DNA from: Armatimonadota bacterium
Lineage (GTDB): Bacteria > Armatimonadota > HRBIN16
Direction of reading: 5' to 3'
Assembly (NCBI GenBank): GCA_028275265.1
Contig: JAPWUZ010000103.1
Span: forward strand, 1 to 8,521
Length of the DNA stretch: 8,521 nt
Position 1 is the stretch's first letter. Every line of letters starts with the position of its first letter. Positions 1 through 6,259 of this stretch are shown piece by piece. The notes below the pieces were generated by a model. It did no database searches. It was not told the DNA's origin and worked only from the letters and a program-made list of their open reading frames with translations. Position numbers and translations under genes: made by a program.

Positions 1-1
1 G

Positions 2-112
2 ATATCGGCACAGCTGGCGCAGGATTTCTCGCCGGATAGTGTGAATTATCAAGAGTACCAGAGGCTCATCGCAGAGCTACACTCCGACGCGCAGCGCAAC
101 CGAAGGGAGTGA
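2..112 (+). CDS. C-terminal end of an upstream gene, possibly DNA primase (partial)
   Basis: An open frame enters from the left window edge and ends at TGA 110-112, giving 36 residues rich in Gln, Glu, Arg and Leu. The end is charged and helical-looking (for example YQEYQRLIAELHSDAQRNRR). There is no recognisable motif in so short a piece. In many bacteria dnaG lies directly upstream of rpoD (the macromolecular synthesis operon), and DnaG ends in a helical DnaB-interaction domain, so dnaG is the natural guess. That is inference from position, not from the residues. Its stop codon overlaps the first possible start of the sigma factor gene (GTGA at 109-112), which would couple translation of the two. 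Confidence 0.5.
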   Translation: MSAQLAQDFSPDSVNYQEYQRLIAELHSDAQRNRRE

Positions 113-1236
113 GTCCAGACGTGGAGATGGAACACATCCACGAAAACGGGCACGTGCGGAAGCTCGTCCAGCAAGGCAAAGACAGAGGCTATGTGAGCTC
201 TGAAGAGCTGAGCGATGTCCTCTCCGAGATGGATGTGGACGCGGACGAGCTGGAACAGATGCTGGAGTTCCTCGATGTGGAGGGCATTCAGGTGGTAGAC
301 GCCGTCAAAGAACTGCCCATGATGGAAGATGGCTACGACCTCGGTGCCTCTGTCAAAGACTACGAGCTTGCCGATCAGGAAATCGCACAACTGGAAGGCA
401 TCCCTCTCGACGACTCGGTGCGCATGTGGTTGCGGGAAATCGGGAAGACGCCCTTGTTGACCCCCGAAGAAGAACAACATCTGGCACGCCTGGTCGCCCA
501 GGGAGACGAAGAAGCCAAACGCAAACTCACCCTCGCCAACCTGCGCCTCGTGGTCTCCATTGCGAAACGCTACAGCGGACGCGGCATGGCGTTCTCCGAC
601 CTCATTCAGGAGGGTAATCTGGGGTTGATACGAGCGGTGGAAAAATTCGACTACCGCCGGGGCTACAAATTCAGCACTTACGCCACGTGGTGGATTCGGC
701 AGGCAATCACTCGCGCCATTGCTGACCAGGCACGTACCATCCGCATCCCCGTGCACATGGTGGAAACCATTAACCGCCTGATGAAACGACGCAGCCACCT
801 GGAACAACAGTTAGGACGCGCCCCGACCCCCGAAGAGCTGGCGGAAGACATGGGCATCTCGGTAGACAAGGTAAATGAGATTATTCGTATCGCGCCGGAA
901 CCGCTGTCGCTGGACACTCCCGTGGGTGAAGAGGAAGACAGCCATCTCATGGACTTTATCGAGGACGATAACTGCGACTCCCCGACCGAAGCCGCCGACC
1001 GCAGTCTGTTGCGCGACCGAATCGAGGAGGCACTGCGCGTGCTGACCGACCGCGAGCGCGAGGTCATCAAAATGCGCTTTGGCCTCATAGACGGAATGCC
1101 CCATACCCTCGAGGAGGTCGGCAGGTACTTTAACGTCACGCGGGAGCGCATTCGGCAGATCGAAGCCAAAGCCATCAAGAAGCTGCGTAACCGCAATAAC
1201 TGCAAGAAACTACGCGACTACTCCAGTGGTTTGTAA
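109..1236 (+). CDS. rpoD: RNA polymerase primary sigma factor (sigma70/SigA)
   Basis: This is the housekeeping sigma factor that directs RNA polymerase to -35/-10 promoters. Counting from GTG 109 (375 residues), the regions run in order. A short region 1.1-like helical domain spans about 15-65. Region 1.2 is about 100-135 (DSVRMWLREIGKTPLLT). Region 2 is about 140-215, with the core-binding and -10-recognition stretch (DLIQEGNLGLIRAVEKFD, then YATWWIRQAI 191-200). Region 3 is about 220-285. Region 4 is about 297-362, with the -35 helix-turn-helix (TLEEVGRYFNVTRERIRQIE). Its length matches short SigA proteins without the large insert of E. coli RpoD. The start is uncertain. GTG 109 overlaps the upstream stop but has no properly spaced ribosome site. 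GTG 121 sits 8 bases after GGAGTGA (106-112) and is at least as likely; ATG 127 is also possible. Confidence 0.97.
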   Translation: MSPDVEMEHIHENGHVRKLVQQGKDRGYVSSEELSDVLSEMDVDADELEQMLEFLDVEGIQVVDAVKELPMMEDGYDLGASVKDYELADQEIAQLEGIPLDDSVRMWLREIGKTPLLTPEEEQHLARLVAQGDEEAKRKLTLANLRLVVSIAKRYSGRGMAFSDLIQEGNLGLIRAVEKFDYRRGYKFSTYATWWIRQAITRAIADQARTIRIPVHMVETINRLMKRRSHLEQQLGRAPTPEELAEDMGISVDKVNEIIRIAPEPLSLDTPVGEEEDSHLMDFIEDDNCDSPTEAADRSLLRDRIEEALRVLTDREREVIKMRFGLIDGMPHTLEEVGRYFNVTRERIRQIEAKAIKKLRNRNNCKKLRDYSSGL

Positions 1237-1239
1237 AGG

Positions 1240-1755
1240 ATGCCTTCCGGACGGGTTCATGACGCGATTACCATCGTCACCGCCGCTGCTTCGGTACCGG
1301 TGATTGCCCGACTGCACCCGTCGCCCGACTGGGCATCGGTGGGAGTGGGCGTTGGGGCGTACCTGTTTTCGGGTCTGGCACTGTCACCCGATTTGGACGT
1401 GAACTCTCGTGCCTACCGTCGTTGGGGCATGTTCCGTTTCTTCTGGCTTCCTTATCAGATACTGGTGCCACATCGTCACTGGCTGTCGCACAGCTGGCTA
1501 CTGGGTCCGCTGCTGCGCGCGCTTTACTTCTTCATCATGCTGTACCTGCTGCTGAGGCTTGGCATGAACGCCATCGACCTGTGGATAGTGCGCATTAACC
1601 AGTCCGAGATACTGCGCGCACTGGAGCGAGAGCTGCGCCTGAGTCTTCAGTCTCATGTCACATGGGCACAATCCGCGCTCATGGGTTTGATTGCGGGAGG
1701 CATTGTGCACTCCGCTACCGATGGCTTCGTCACGTGGTTTAAGAAGACGCTGTAG
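1240..1755 (+). CDS. DUF2227-type predicted metal-binding membrane protein
   Basis: The 171-residue protein starts MPSGRVHD and carries a spaced set of His and Asp residues: H7-D8, the PDLD motif with D51 and D53, H78-x-H80, H84 near the membrane (HRHWLSHS), and H157...D161. This pattern and the MPSGR start match the DUF2227 family of putative metal-binding proteins, related to the YdjM type often labelled membrane-bound metal-dependent hydrolase. No substrate is known. Hydrophobic stretches lie at about 33-48, 86-113 and 144-158, so it is probably an inner-membrane protein. Three bases separate it from the rpoD stop and two from the methyltransferase start, so it belongs to the sigma-factor operon. 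The only purine-rich stretch (AAAGG) abuts the ATG, so translation may depend on coupling. The start is supported mainly by the family-typical N-terminus. Confidence 0.8.
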   Translation: MPSGRVHDAITIVTAAASVPVIARLHPSPDWASVGVGVGAYLFSGLALSPDLDVNSRAYRRWGMFRFFWLPYQILVPHRHWLSHSWLLGPLLRALYFFIMLYLLLRLGMNAIDLWIVRINQSEILRALERELRLSLQSHVTWAQSALMGLIAGGIVHSATDGFVTWFKKTL

Positions 1756-1757
1756 GC

Positions 1758-2549
1758 ATGGAAGCCGTCACCCATCTCAAGCATCCTGCGTTCCGTGCCG
1801 CGTGCCGGTTAACCGAATCCGCGCCGCGTGAAGCGGAACACCGCTTCCTGATGGAGGGCGCGCTGCAGATTGCGAAAGCACTGCACGCTCCCCTGCGCCC
1901 ACTGGAGGTCTATATCAAAGAAGAGACAGAACCCGGTCTGGCTGACGTCTGCGAGCAGGCTGGTATTGACGTCTACTCGGTCAGCAAAGGGCTGTTCCAC
2001 CGATTGCTGGTCAGCGGCTACGAGACCAGCACCACCGCCGTCGCGGTGATGCCCTGGTGGGAGGTCGCACTGGAGCAGATTTGTGCTGAACGCGAAGGCA
2101 TTGTGCTGGTGGCGGAGCGTATCCAGGATCCGCGTAATCTCGGGATGCTCATCCGAACCGCCGATGCGGCGCAGGCACGCGCTCTGGTGCTGGCATCGCC
2201 CCTTGCTGACCCCTACAGCCGCGCCTGTGTACGCTCCACCACCGGCAGCATCGCCTTTCTGCCTGTTGTCTCCTGCGCCAGCAGCGCGGAGGCGATTGAG
2301 GCTTTCCGCAGACACGGCTGGCGGCAGATTGGTTCCAGCGCACACGCCCAACGCCTATTGTGGGAGGAAGACCTGAAGCCCCCGTTCTGCCTGTGGGTGG
2401 GTAACGAGGAAACGGGCTTGCTTCCCGAAACGCGCGAGGCGATGGACACGCTGGTCCGCATCCCAATGGGTGGCGGGGCACACTCGCTGAACGTGGCGGT
2501 AGCGACGGGGATACTGTTGTTCGAGGCGGTCAGGCAGCAGAGCTTTTAG
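1758..2549 (+). CDS. SpoU/TrmH-family RNA 2'-O-ribose methyltransferase
   Basis: The protein is predicted to transfer a methyl group from S-adenosylmethionine to a ribose 2'-OH in rRNA or tRNA. It has 263 residues, normal for two-domain SpoU enzymes. Residues about 5-100 form the small substrate-binding domain, with the typical RFLMEG start at 29-34. The SPOUT knot domain follows, with all three motifs: motif 1 at 120-136 (ERIQDPRNLGMLIRTAD, N127 and R133), motif 2 at 212-224 (LWVGNEETGLLPE), and motif 3 at 234-258 (IPMGGGAHSLNVAVATGI, S243 and N245). N127, R133, E217 and the SLN triplet are the residues expected for cofactor knot and catalysis. The exact target cannot be told; RlmB-like or TsnR-like are both possible. 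It closes the housekeeping operon, two bases after its neighbour, with no strong ribosome site of its own. Confidence 0.93.
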   Translation: MEAVTHLKHPAFRAACRLTESAPREAEHRFLMEGALQIAKALHAPLRPLEVYIKEETEPGLADVCEQAGIDVYSVSKGLFHRLLVSGYETSTTAVAVMPWWEVALEQICAEREGIVLVAERIQDPRNLGMLIRTADAAQARALVLASPLADPYSRACVRSTTGSIAFLPVVSCASSAEAIEAFRRHGWRQIGSSAHAQRLLWEEDLKPPFCLWVGNEETGLLPETREAMDTLVRIPMGGGAHSLNVAVATGILLFEAVRQQSF

Positions 2550-2571
2550 CAGGAACTCCACAGGAAAACGT

Positions 2572-2588
2572 TGTTCCATGCAGGAACA
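2572..2588. promoter_or_regulatory. Inverted repeat upstream of the sugar operon (operator or weak terminator)
   Basis: A perfect 6-base inverted repeat, TGTTCC and GGAACA separated by ATGCA, lies 22 bases after the methyltransferase stop. It is followed by CCCCTCTTTT, a poor T-tract. It could be a weak terminator of the housekeeping operon or an operator for the oxidoreductase-fucosidase unit. A 5-base spacer suits either reading. Confidence 0.35.
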
Positions 2589-2596
2589 CCCCTCTT

Positions 2597-2606
2597 TTCG
2601 CGCGAA
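2597..2606. promoter_or_regulatory. Palindrome TTCGCGCGAA upstream of the sugar operon
   Basis: A perfect 10-base palindrome sits 33 bases before the oxidoreductase start and 8 bases after the inverted repeat at 2572-2588. Central CG with flanking AA/TT resembles the style of LacI-type operators, but GC-rich DNA makes such short palindromes fairly common. I could not place a convincing -35/-10 pair around it. Confidence 0.25.
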
Positions 2607-2639
2607 GGCAGAATCAATACCATTGTCTGGAGGAGAGAG

Positions 2640-3605
2640 ATGGCTGTTCGAATCGGCTTTTTCGGGTGTGGCGGTATTGCCGGCGCGCACTTCAACGCGC
2701 TTTCGCAAATACCCGAGGCACAACCGGTCGCTTTCTGTGATATCGACCTGTCTCGCGCCGAGGCAGCGGCGCAGCGATTTGGAGGAAAGGCTTATAACGA
2801 CTGGAAGCAGATGCTGGAGAGTGAGAAGCTAGACGCGCTGTACGTGTGCGTACCACCGCACGCACACGTCGGAGCAGAGGAGGCTGCCGCCGAGCGTGGC
2901 ATCCACCTGTTTGTGGAGAAGCCCGTTGCCCGCACGCTGGAAAAGGCAAAAGCCATCGAAGCCGCCATCGCCAAAGCGGGCATCATCAGCAGCGTGGGCT
3001 ACCACTTCCGCTACATGGCGACCAGCCAGAAGGCACGCGAGCTGCTGGAAGGCAAAACGGTTGGCATGGTCACGGGCTGGTGGATGGGTGGGATGCCCGG
3101 CGTGGCGTGGTGGCGGGTCATGGAGCAGTCGGGTGGACAGTTCGTAGAGCAGACCACGCACATCGTTGACCTCGCCCGTTATCTCGTCGGCGACATCGTG
3201 GAAGTGTACGCGCTGATGACCAACCGCAAGCTGCATAAGGAGGTAGAAAACTACAGCGTGTACGATGTGGGGACGGTGGCGGTGAAGTTCGCCAACGGCG
3301 TCATCGGCGCGATCCACAACACCTGCCTGCTGAACATGGGCTGGCGCGTGGGGCTGGACATCGTCACCCCCGACCTGGTGGTGGAAACCGATTGGGGCAG
3401 CGTGAAAGCCACCGAGCCGGGCAAAGTGACCACGTATCAGCTGAGTAGCAATCCTTACCTGGAAGAGAACAAGGTGTTCATCAACGCCATTCTCACCGGG
3501 GACCGCTCGGCAATCCGCAGCACCTATGCCGACGCGGTGAAGACTCTCGCGGTCACGCTGGCGGCAAATCGCTCTGTAGAAACCGGACAACCCGAGACCG
3601 TATAG
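2640..3605 (+). CDS. Gfo/Idh/MocA-family NAD(P)-dependent oxidoreductase
   Basis: This is a predicted cytoplasmic dehydrogenase of sugars, sugar acids or cyclitols. The open frame extends upstream to TTG 2571, but ATG 2640 follows a strong GGAGGAG (2629-2635) and gives the normal Rossmann-starting protein of 321 residues. The N-terminal NAD(P) domain has the glycine motif GFFGCGGIAGAH (residues 7-17), an acidic end of strand 2 (CDID 33-36), and the family signature EKP at 93-95, whose lysine helps catalysis. The C-terminal alpha/beta domain carries GGQFVEQTTHIVDLARYL (165-182), in which H174 is the expected catalytic histidine. It ends right at the ribosome site of the fucosidase gene, so the two are co-transcribed, which suggests a deoxysugar or glycoside-derived substrate. 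The substrate itself cannot be read from sequence. Confidence 0.92.
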   Translation: MAVRIGFFGCGGIAGAHFNALSQIPEAQPVAFCDIDLSRAEAAAQRFGGKAYNDWKQMLESEKLDALYVCVPPHAHVGAEEAAAERGIHLFVEKPVARTLEKAKAIEAAIAKAGIISSVGYHFRYMATSQKARELLEGKTVGMVTGWWMGGMPGVAWWRVMEQSGGQFVEQTTHIVDLARYLVGDIVEVYALMTNRKLHKEVENYSVYDVGTVAVKFANGVIGAIHNTCLLNMGWRVGLDIVTPDLVVETDWGSVKATEPGKVTTYQLSSNPYLEENKVFINAILTGDRSAIRSTYADAVKTLAVTLAANRSVETGQPETV

Positions 3606-3609
3606 GAGG
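3604..3609 (+). promoter_or_regulatory. Ribosome binding site of the fucosidase gene
   Basis: AGGAGG is a full-strength Shine-Dalgarno sequence 6 bases before ATG 3616. It overlaps the last two bases of the upstream stop codon TAG, so the two genes are joined with no free spacer. It fixes the start of the fucosidase. Confidence 0.85.
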
Positions 3610-3615
3610 CACACT

Positions 3616-4848
3616 ATGCCAGAAGAGACACCCGAACAGCGAGAACAGCGGCTGAAGTGGTTTCGCGAAGCGCGCTTCGGTATGTTCATCCACTGGGGCT
3701 TGTACTCGCAGCTGGGCAGGCACGAGTGGGTAATGAACCGCGAGCGCATCCCTGTCGAAGAGTACGAGAAACTGGCGGACACTTGGAAGCCCAAGCCCTA
3801 CCCCGCCCGCTGGTGGGCAAGGCTGGCAAAGCTGGCAGGAATGCGCTATATGGTGATGACCACCAAGCACCATGAAGGCTTCTGCCTGTTCAACACGCAG
3901 TACACCGACTACAACGCGGTGAAGCGTGGACCCAAGCGCGATCTGGTGGCAGAGTTCGTGGAAGCCGCCCGCGCCGAGGGGCTGAAGGTGGGCTTCTACT
4001 ACTCGCTCATGGACTGGCACCATCCCGATGGCGCGCGGTGCAAGCATGACGAAGCCGCTCGCAAGCGTTTCGTGGAGTTCACGCACGGCATTGTGCGCGA
4101 ACTGATGACAAACTACGGCAAGATCGACATCATGTGGTACGACGTGAACTGGCCCCTCACCGCCGAAGAGTGGGAAGCGGAGAAGATGAACCGCATGGTG
4201 CGCGAGCTGCAGCCACACATTATCATCAACAACCGCTCCGGTCTGCCCGAAGATTTCGGCACTCCCGAACAGCACATCACCCCGGAAAAGGGCGGGCGCA
4301 TGTGGGAAGCGTGTATGACCTTCAACGAAAGCTGGGGTTACACGCCCATCGATACCCGCTGGAAGGACGCCTGGCAGATTGTGGGCATGTTGCGTCAGGT
4401 GGCGGCCGGTGGCGGCAACCTGCTGCTGAATATCGGTCCCGCACCGGACGGCAGTGTGCCTGAAGTGTGCGAGCAGGAACTGCTGAAGGTGGGCAAGTGG
4501 CTGCAGGAATACGGTCCATCCGTCTACGACGCCACCGACCCGATGCAGCAGGAGTGGATGATTACCGGCGCGTTCACCCGCAAGGGGCAAACGCTGTACT
4601 ACCACTGCAACCGCTGGCCGGGCAGCGAGCTGGCGATAGGCGGTCTGCAGTGTAAAGTACTTCGCGCGCGCCTGATGAACGGACCCGAGGTGGCGTTCAC
4701 GCAGACGGAGAACCGCCTCGTGCTGCACGGCTTGCCCGAAACACCGCCCAACCCCCTCTGCACCGTCATCGAGATGGAGGTGGAAGGCGAGCCCAAACAG
4801 GTACTGGGTGCGGGTTACGTGCTAATAGAACAGGACCCGTGGCGCTAG
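3616..4848 (+). CDS. Glycoside hydrolase family 29 protein (alpha-L-fucosidase-like)
   Basis: The 410-residue protein is predicted to release terminal alpha-L-fucose, or a similar deoxysugar, by a retaining mechanism. The GH29 barrel fills about 10-305. Its landmarks are FGMFIHWG (21-28), KHHEGF (84-89), the nucleophile segment DIMWYD with candidate nucleophile D176, WEACMTFNESWGY (230-242) with E231 as a candidate acid/base, and the family-typical LLLNIGPAPDG (269-279). A small C-terminal beta domain follows (about 310-410). No signal peptide is visible, so the enzyme should be cytoplasmic and act on imported small glycosides. One oddity is that the nucleophile is followed by VNWP, where classic fucosidases have a glycine (W-F-D-G). 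This may mark a subfamily with another substrate. It is the second gene of the oxidoreductase unit, and a hairpin follows its stop. Confidence 0.9.
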   Translation: MPEETPEQREQRLKWFREARFGMFIHWGLYSQLGRHEWVMNRERIPVEEYEKLADTWKPKPYPARWWARLAKLAGMRYMVMTTKHHEGFCLFNTQYTDYNAVKRGPKRDLVAEFVEAARAEGLKVGFYYSLMDWHHPDGARCKHDEAARKRFVEFTHGIVRELMTNYGKIDIMWYDVNWPLTAEEWEAEKMNRMVRELQPHIIINNRSGLPEDFGTPEQHITPEKGGRMWEACMTFNESWGYTPIDTRWKDAWQIVGMLRQVAAGGGNLLLNIGPAPDGSVPEVCEQELLKVGKWLQEYGPSVYDATDPMQQEWMITGAFTRKGQTLYYHCNRWPGSELAIGGLQCKVLRARLMNGPEVAFTQTENRLVLHGLPETPPNPLCTVIEMEVEGEPKQVLGAGYVLIEQDPWR

Positions 4849-4876
4849 GTACACGGTAGAACACCATCGCAGCCAA

Positions 4877-4901
4877 CGGGGGCACGGTGGATGTGCCCCC
4901 G
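4877..4901 (+). terminator. Hairpin terminator after the fucosidase gene
   Basis: A perfect 9-base stem, CGGGGGCAC and GTGCCCCCG with a 7-base loop, lies 28 bases after the fucosidase stop. The downstream sequence (CAAATTGTTGATA) holds a few T residues but no real T-tract, so termination may be partial or factor-assisted. Its position between two units supports the call. Confidence 0.65.
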
Positions 4902-4953
4902 CAAATTGTTGATAAGTAGAATCTCGCGGATTCATCGTACACCCCTCCTGTCC

Positions 4954-4984
4954 GTTTGCAAACATGCGTTTAGCATGGTAAAAT
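4954..4984 (+). promoter_or_regulatory. Sigma70-type promoter of the dioxygenase gene, with nested palindromes
   Basis: The -35 is TTGCAA (4956-4961, 4 of 6 consensus bases) and the -10 is TAAAAT (4979-4984, 5 of 6), separated by exactly 17 bases. Transcription should begin near 4991, leaving a leader of about 26 bases. Two palindromes are built in: GTTTGCAAAC (4954-4963) covers the -35, and CATGC-N5-GCATG (4963-4977) fills the spacer. A repressor bound to either would block polymerase, so regulation is likely. The regulator is not encoded in this window. Confidence 0.7.
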
Positions 4985-5016
4985 TGTGTAAAACTGGTGC
5001 GGGGGGTGCAAGTAAG

Positions 5017-5841
5017 ATGTTGTCCGAGCAAGAGGTGCAGTTCTTCCAAGAAAACGGCTATCTCCCGGCGCGTCCGCTGCTGACCGCCGAGGAGGTCGCC
5101 CGCTTGCGCGAGCGGTTTTATGCGCTGCTGGAAGGCAGGTCCAGCAAAAAGCCCGAAGCCATGCGAAACCTTTACGGCGACGAGGAGCGCGTGGTCATCC
5201 AGATAGTGAACGCCTGGGAGGCGGACGACGAGTTCTACCGCTATCTGTTCCACCCGAAGCTCACAGAAGCGGTGGCTAAACTGATGAATACCGATACGGT
5301 GCGCGTGTGGCACGACCAGATACAGTACAAGCCTCCCTACCAGGGCGGACCCACGATATGGCATCAGGACCATCCCTACTGGCCCGTGTTGCAACCGCCG
5401 GACCTCGTCAGCGCGTGGCTCGCCCTCGAGGATGCCGACGTGGAGAACGGCTGTATGCACGTGGTGCCGCGCAGCCACCGATGGGGCAAGTATGACGAGG
5501 GCACGGTCGGCATTCGGGAGGAAGACTGGGGACCAGCGCATGACCCGTCGTTTGTGCCGCCTGGCGAGACCGTCGAGGTAGTGCCCTGTCCGGTGAAGGC
5601 AGGAGAGGTCATGTTCCACCACTGTTTGACCTGGCACGGAACTCCGCCGAACCGCAGCCCGCGCGGACGCCCCGGTTTTGCAGTGCATTTTATGCCCGGA
5701 CACACCCGTTACGAACCCACGCGGGGTCACCTGATTGAGCACCGCATCACGGTCAAGCCGGGCGAGATTCTGCAGGGAGACTACTTCCCCGTTGTCTGGC
5801 AAAACGGTCCGGTAACACCGCCACCCAAACCAGAGGAGTAG
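5017..5841 (+). CDS. PhyH-family Fe(II)/2-oxoglutarate-dependent dioxygenase
   Basis: This is a predicted non-heme iron oxygenase that hydroxylates or oxidises a small molecule using O2 and 2-oxoglutarate. The frame is open from ATG 4891, but that stretch contains the promoter and the terminator's right arm. ATG 5017 gives 274 residues beginning MLSEQEVQFFQENGYL, the usual start of the family, with a GGGGGG stretch 10 bases upstream as a weak ribosome site. The iron ligands are H116 and D118 (WHQDH) and H207 (TWHGTPPN). R216 or R218, 9-11 residues after H207, is the candidate 2-oxoglutarate anchor. No signal peptide is seen, so it is cytoplasmic. The family is broad, and the substrate cannot be named. 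It has its own promoter and is probably not in the fucosidase operon. Confidence 0.9.
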   Translation: MLSEQEVQFFQENGYLPARPLLTAEEVARLRERFYALLEGRSSKKPEAMRNLYGDEERVVIQIVNAWEADDEFYRYLFHPKLTEAVAKLMNTDTVRVWHDQIQYKPPYQGGPTIWHQDHPYWPVLQPPDLVSAWLALEDADVENGCMHVVPRSHRWGKYDEGTVGIREEDWGPAHDPSFVPPGETVEVVPCPVKAGEVMFHHCLTWHGTPPNRSPRGRPGFAVHFMPGHTRYEPTRGHLIEHRITVKPGEILQGDYFPVVWQNGPVTPPPKPEE

Positions 5842-6259
5842 TTAGTTGTAGGGGCTGGACCAGGGCGGTCCTGCCCCTTTCGCCTGAGTACAGAGCTATC
5901 TTCATTAACCACGTAGGAGTGACACAGTTGCGATGAACATCTAACAAGTCACGATCGGGCACGCCAAAGGTTCGCTCGCCCCACGTGGGCTTCCACAACA
6001 CTTTGGTCACGTACGCTTCATACATGCCCAGCAGCGCGCCCGCCAGAAAGAGGATATTCAGGTTCAGCCGCTTTGGACGAAAGATAAGCCAGCTCAACAC
6101 CAGGACGTGTAAGGTGTAAAGCGGAAATACCACCAGCACTCCCAACAGGGTGAAAAAAGGAAAAGGCGAAGAGAAGCTAACCACCTCGGTGAGGATGACC
6201 GAGATGGTTCCCCAAAGCACCCAGAAGAGCGCACGCTGCCGGAAGGGAACGTCAGGCAT
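5753..6259 (-). CDS. Small membrane protein, probably truncated at its C-terminus
   Basis: The frame codes for 168 residues and I do not recognise a named family. ATG 6259 has GGTGA 6 bases upstream and overlaps the nitrilase stop by 8 bases (ATGCCTGA), so the two are probably translated together. Residues 10-30, 33-60 and 66-89 are strongly hydrophobic, indicating about three membrane helices, with RPKR at 61-64 between the last two. After about residue 102 the character changes to a mixed polar sequence with no membrane segment. The frame then reads through the hairpin at 5850-5878 and ends 89 bases inside the opposing dioxygenase gene. A genuine gene would not be expected to do that, so I infer loss of the natural C-terminus by deletion or rearrangement. 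The +1 frame stops within about 14 codons, so one recent frameshift does not simply restore it. Confidence 0.6.
   Translation of the reverse strand: MPDVPFRQRALFWVLWGTISVILTEVVSFSSPFPFFTLLGVLVVFPLYTLHVLVLSWLIFRPKRLNLNILFLAGALLGMYEAYVTKVLWKPTWGERTFGVPDRDLLDVHRNCVTPTWLMKIALYSGERGRTALVQPLQLTTPLVWVAVLPDRFARQRGSSLPAESRPA
5850..5878. terminator. Hairpin between convergent transcripts
   Basis: AGGGGC-T-GGACC and GGTCC-T-GCCCCT pair as 6 + 5 base pairs around a single T-T mismatch, with a 5-base loop. The hairpin starts 9 bases after the dioxygenase stop and is followed by only TT, so it is a moderate terminator for that gene. It is nearly symmetrical and could also act on minus-strand transcripts arriving from the right. 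A dispersed genomic repeat is an alternative reading. Confidence 0.6.

Noticed and set aside
49..807. 252-residue minus-strand frame opposite rpoD
   Set aside because: It is antisense to the highly conserved sigma regions 1 and 2; its Phe/His-rich translation is an artefact.
2571..2639. Upstream extension of the oxidoreductase from TTG 2571
   Set aside because: ATG 2640 has a strong ribosome site and begins the Rossmann fold directly; the extension has no homology-like character and contains both palindromes.
2829..3794. 321-residue minus-strand frame opposite the oxidoreductase
   Set aside because: It is a shadow of the Gfo/Idh/MocA gene, with no domain signature and extending into the next gene.
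3553..4728. 391-residue open frame on the minus strand opposite the fucosidase
   Set aside because: It is antisense to a clear GH29 gene, has His/Val/Leu-rich low-complexity composition, no recognisable domain and no start context. Long antisense frames are common in GC-rich codon usage.
4891..5016. Upstream extension of the dioxygenase from ATG 4891
   Set aside because: That ATG lies in the terminator hairpin and upstream of the promoter, so it would not be on the main transcript.
4822..5802. 326-residue minus-strand frame opposite the dioxygenase
   Set aside because: It covers the terminator, promoter and dioxygenase gene in antisense and shows no motif; the plus-strand gene has intact iron ligands.
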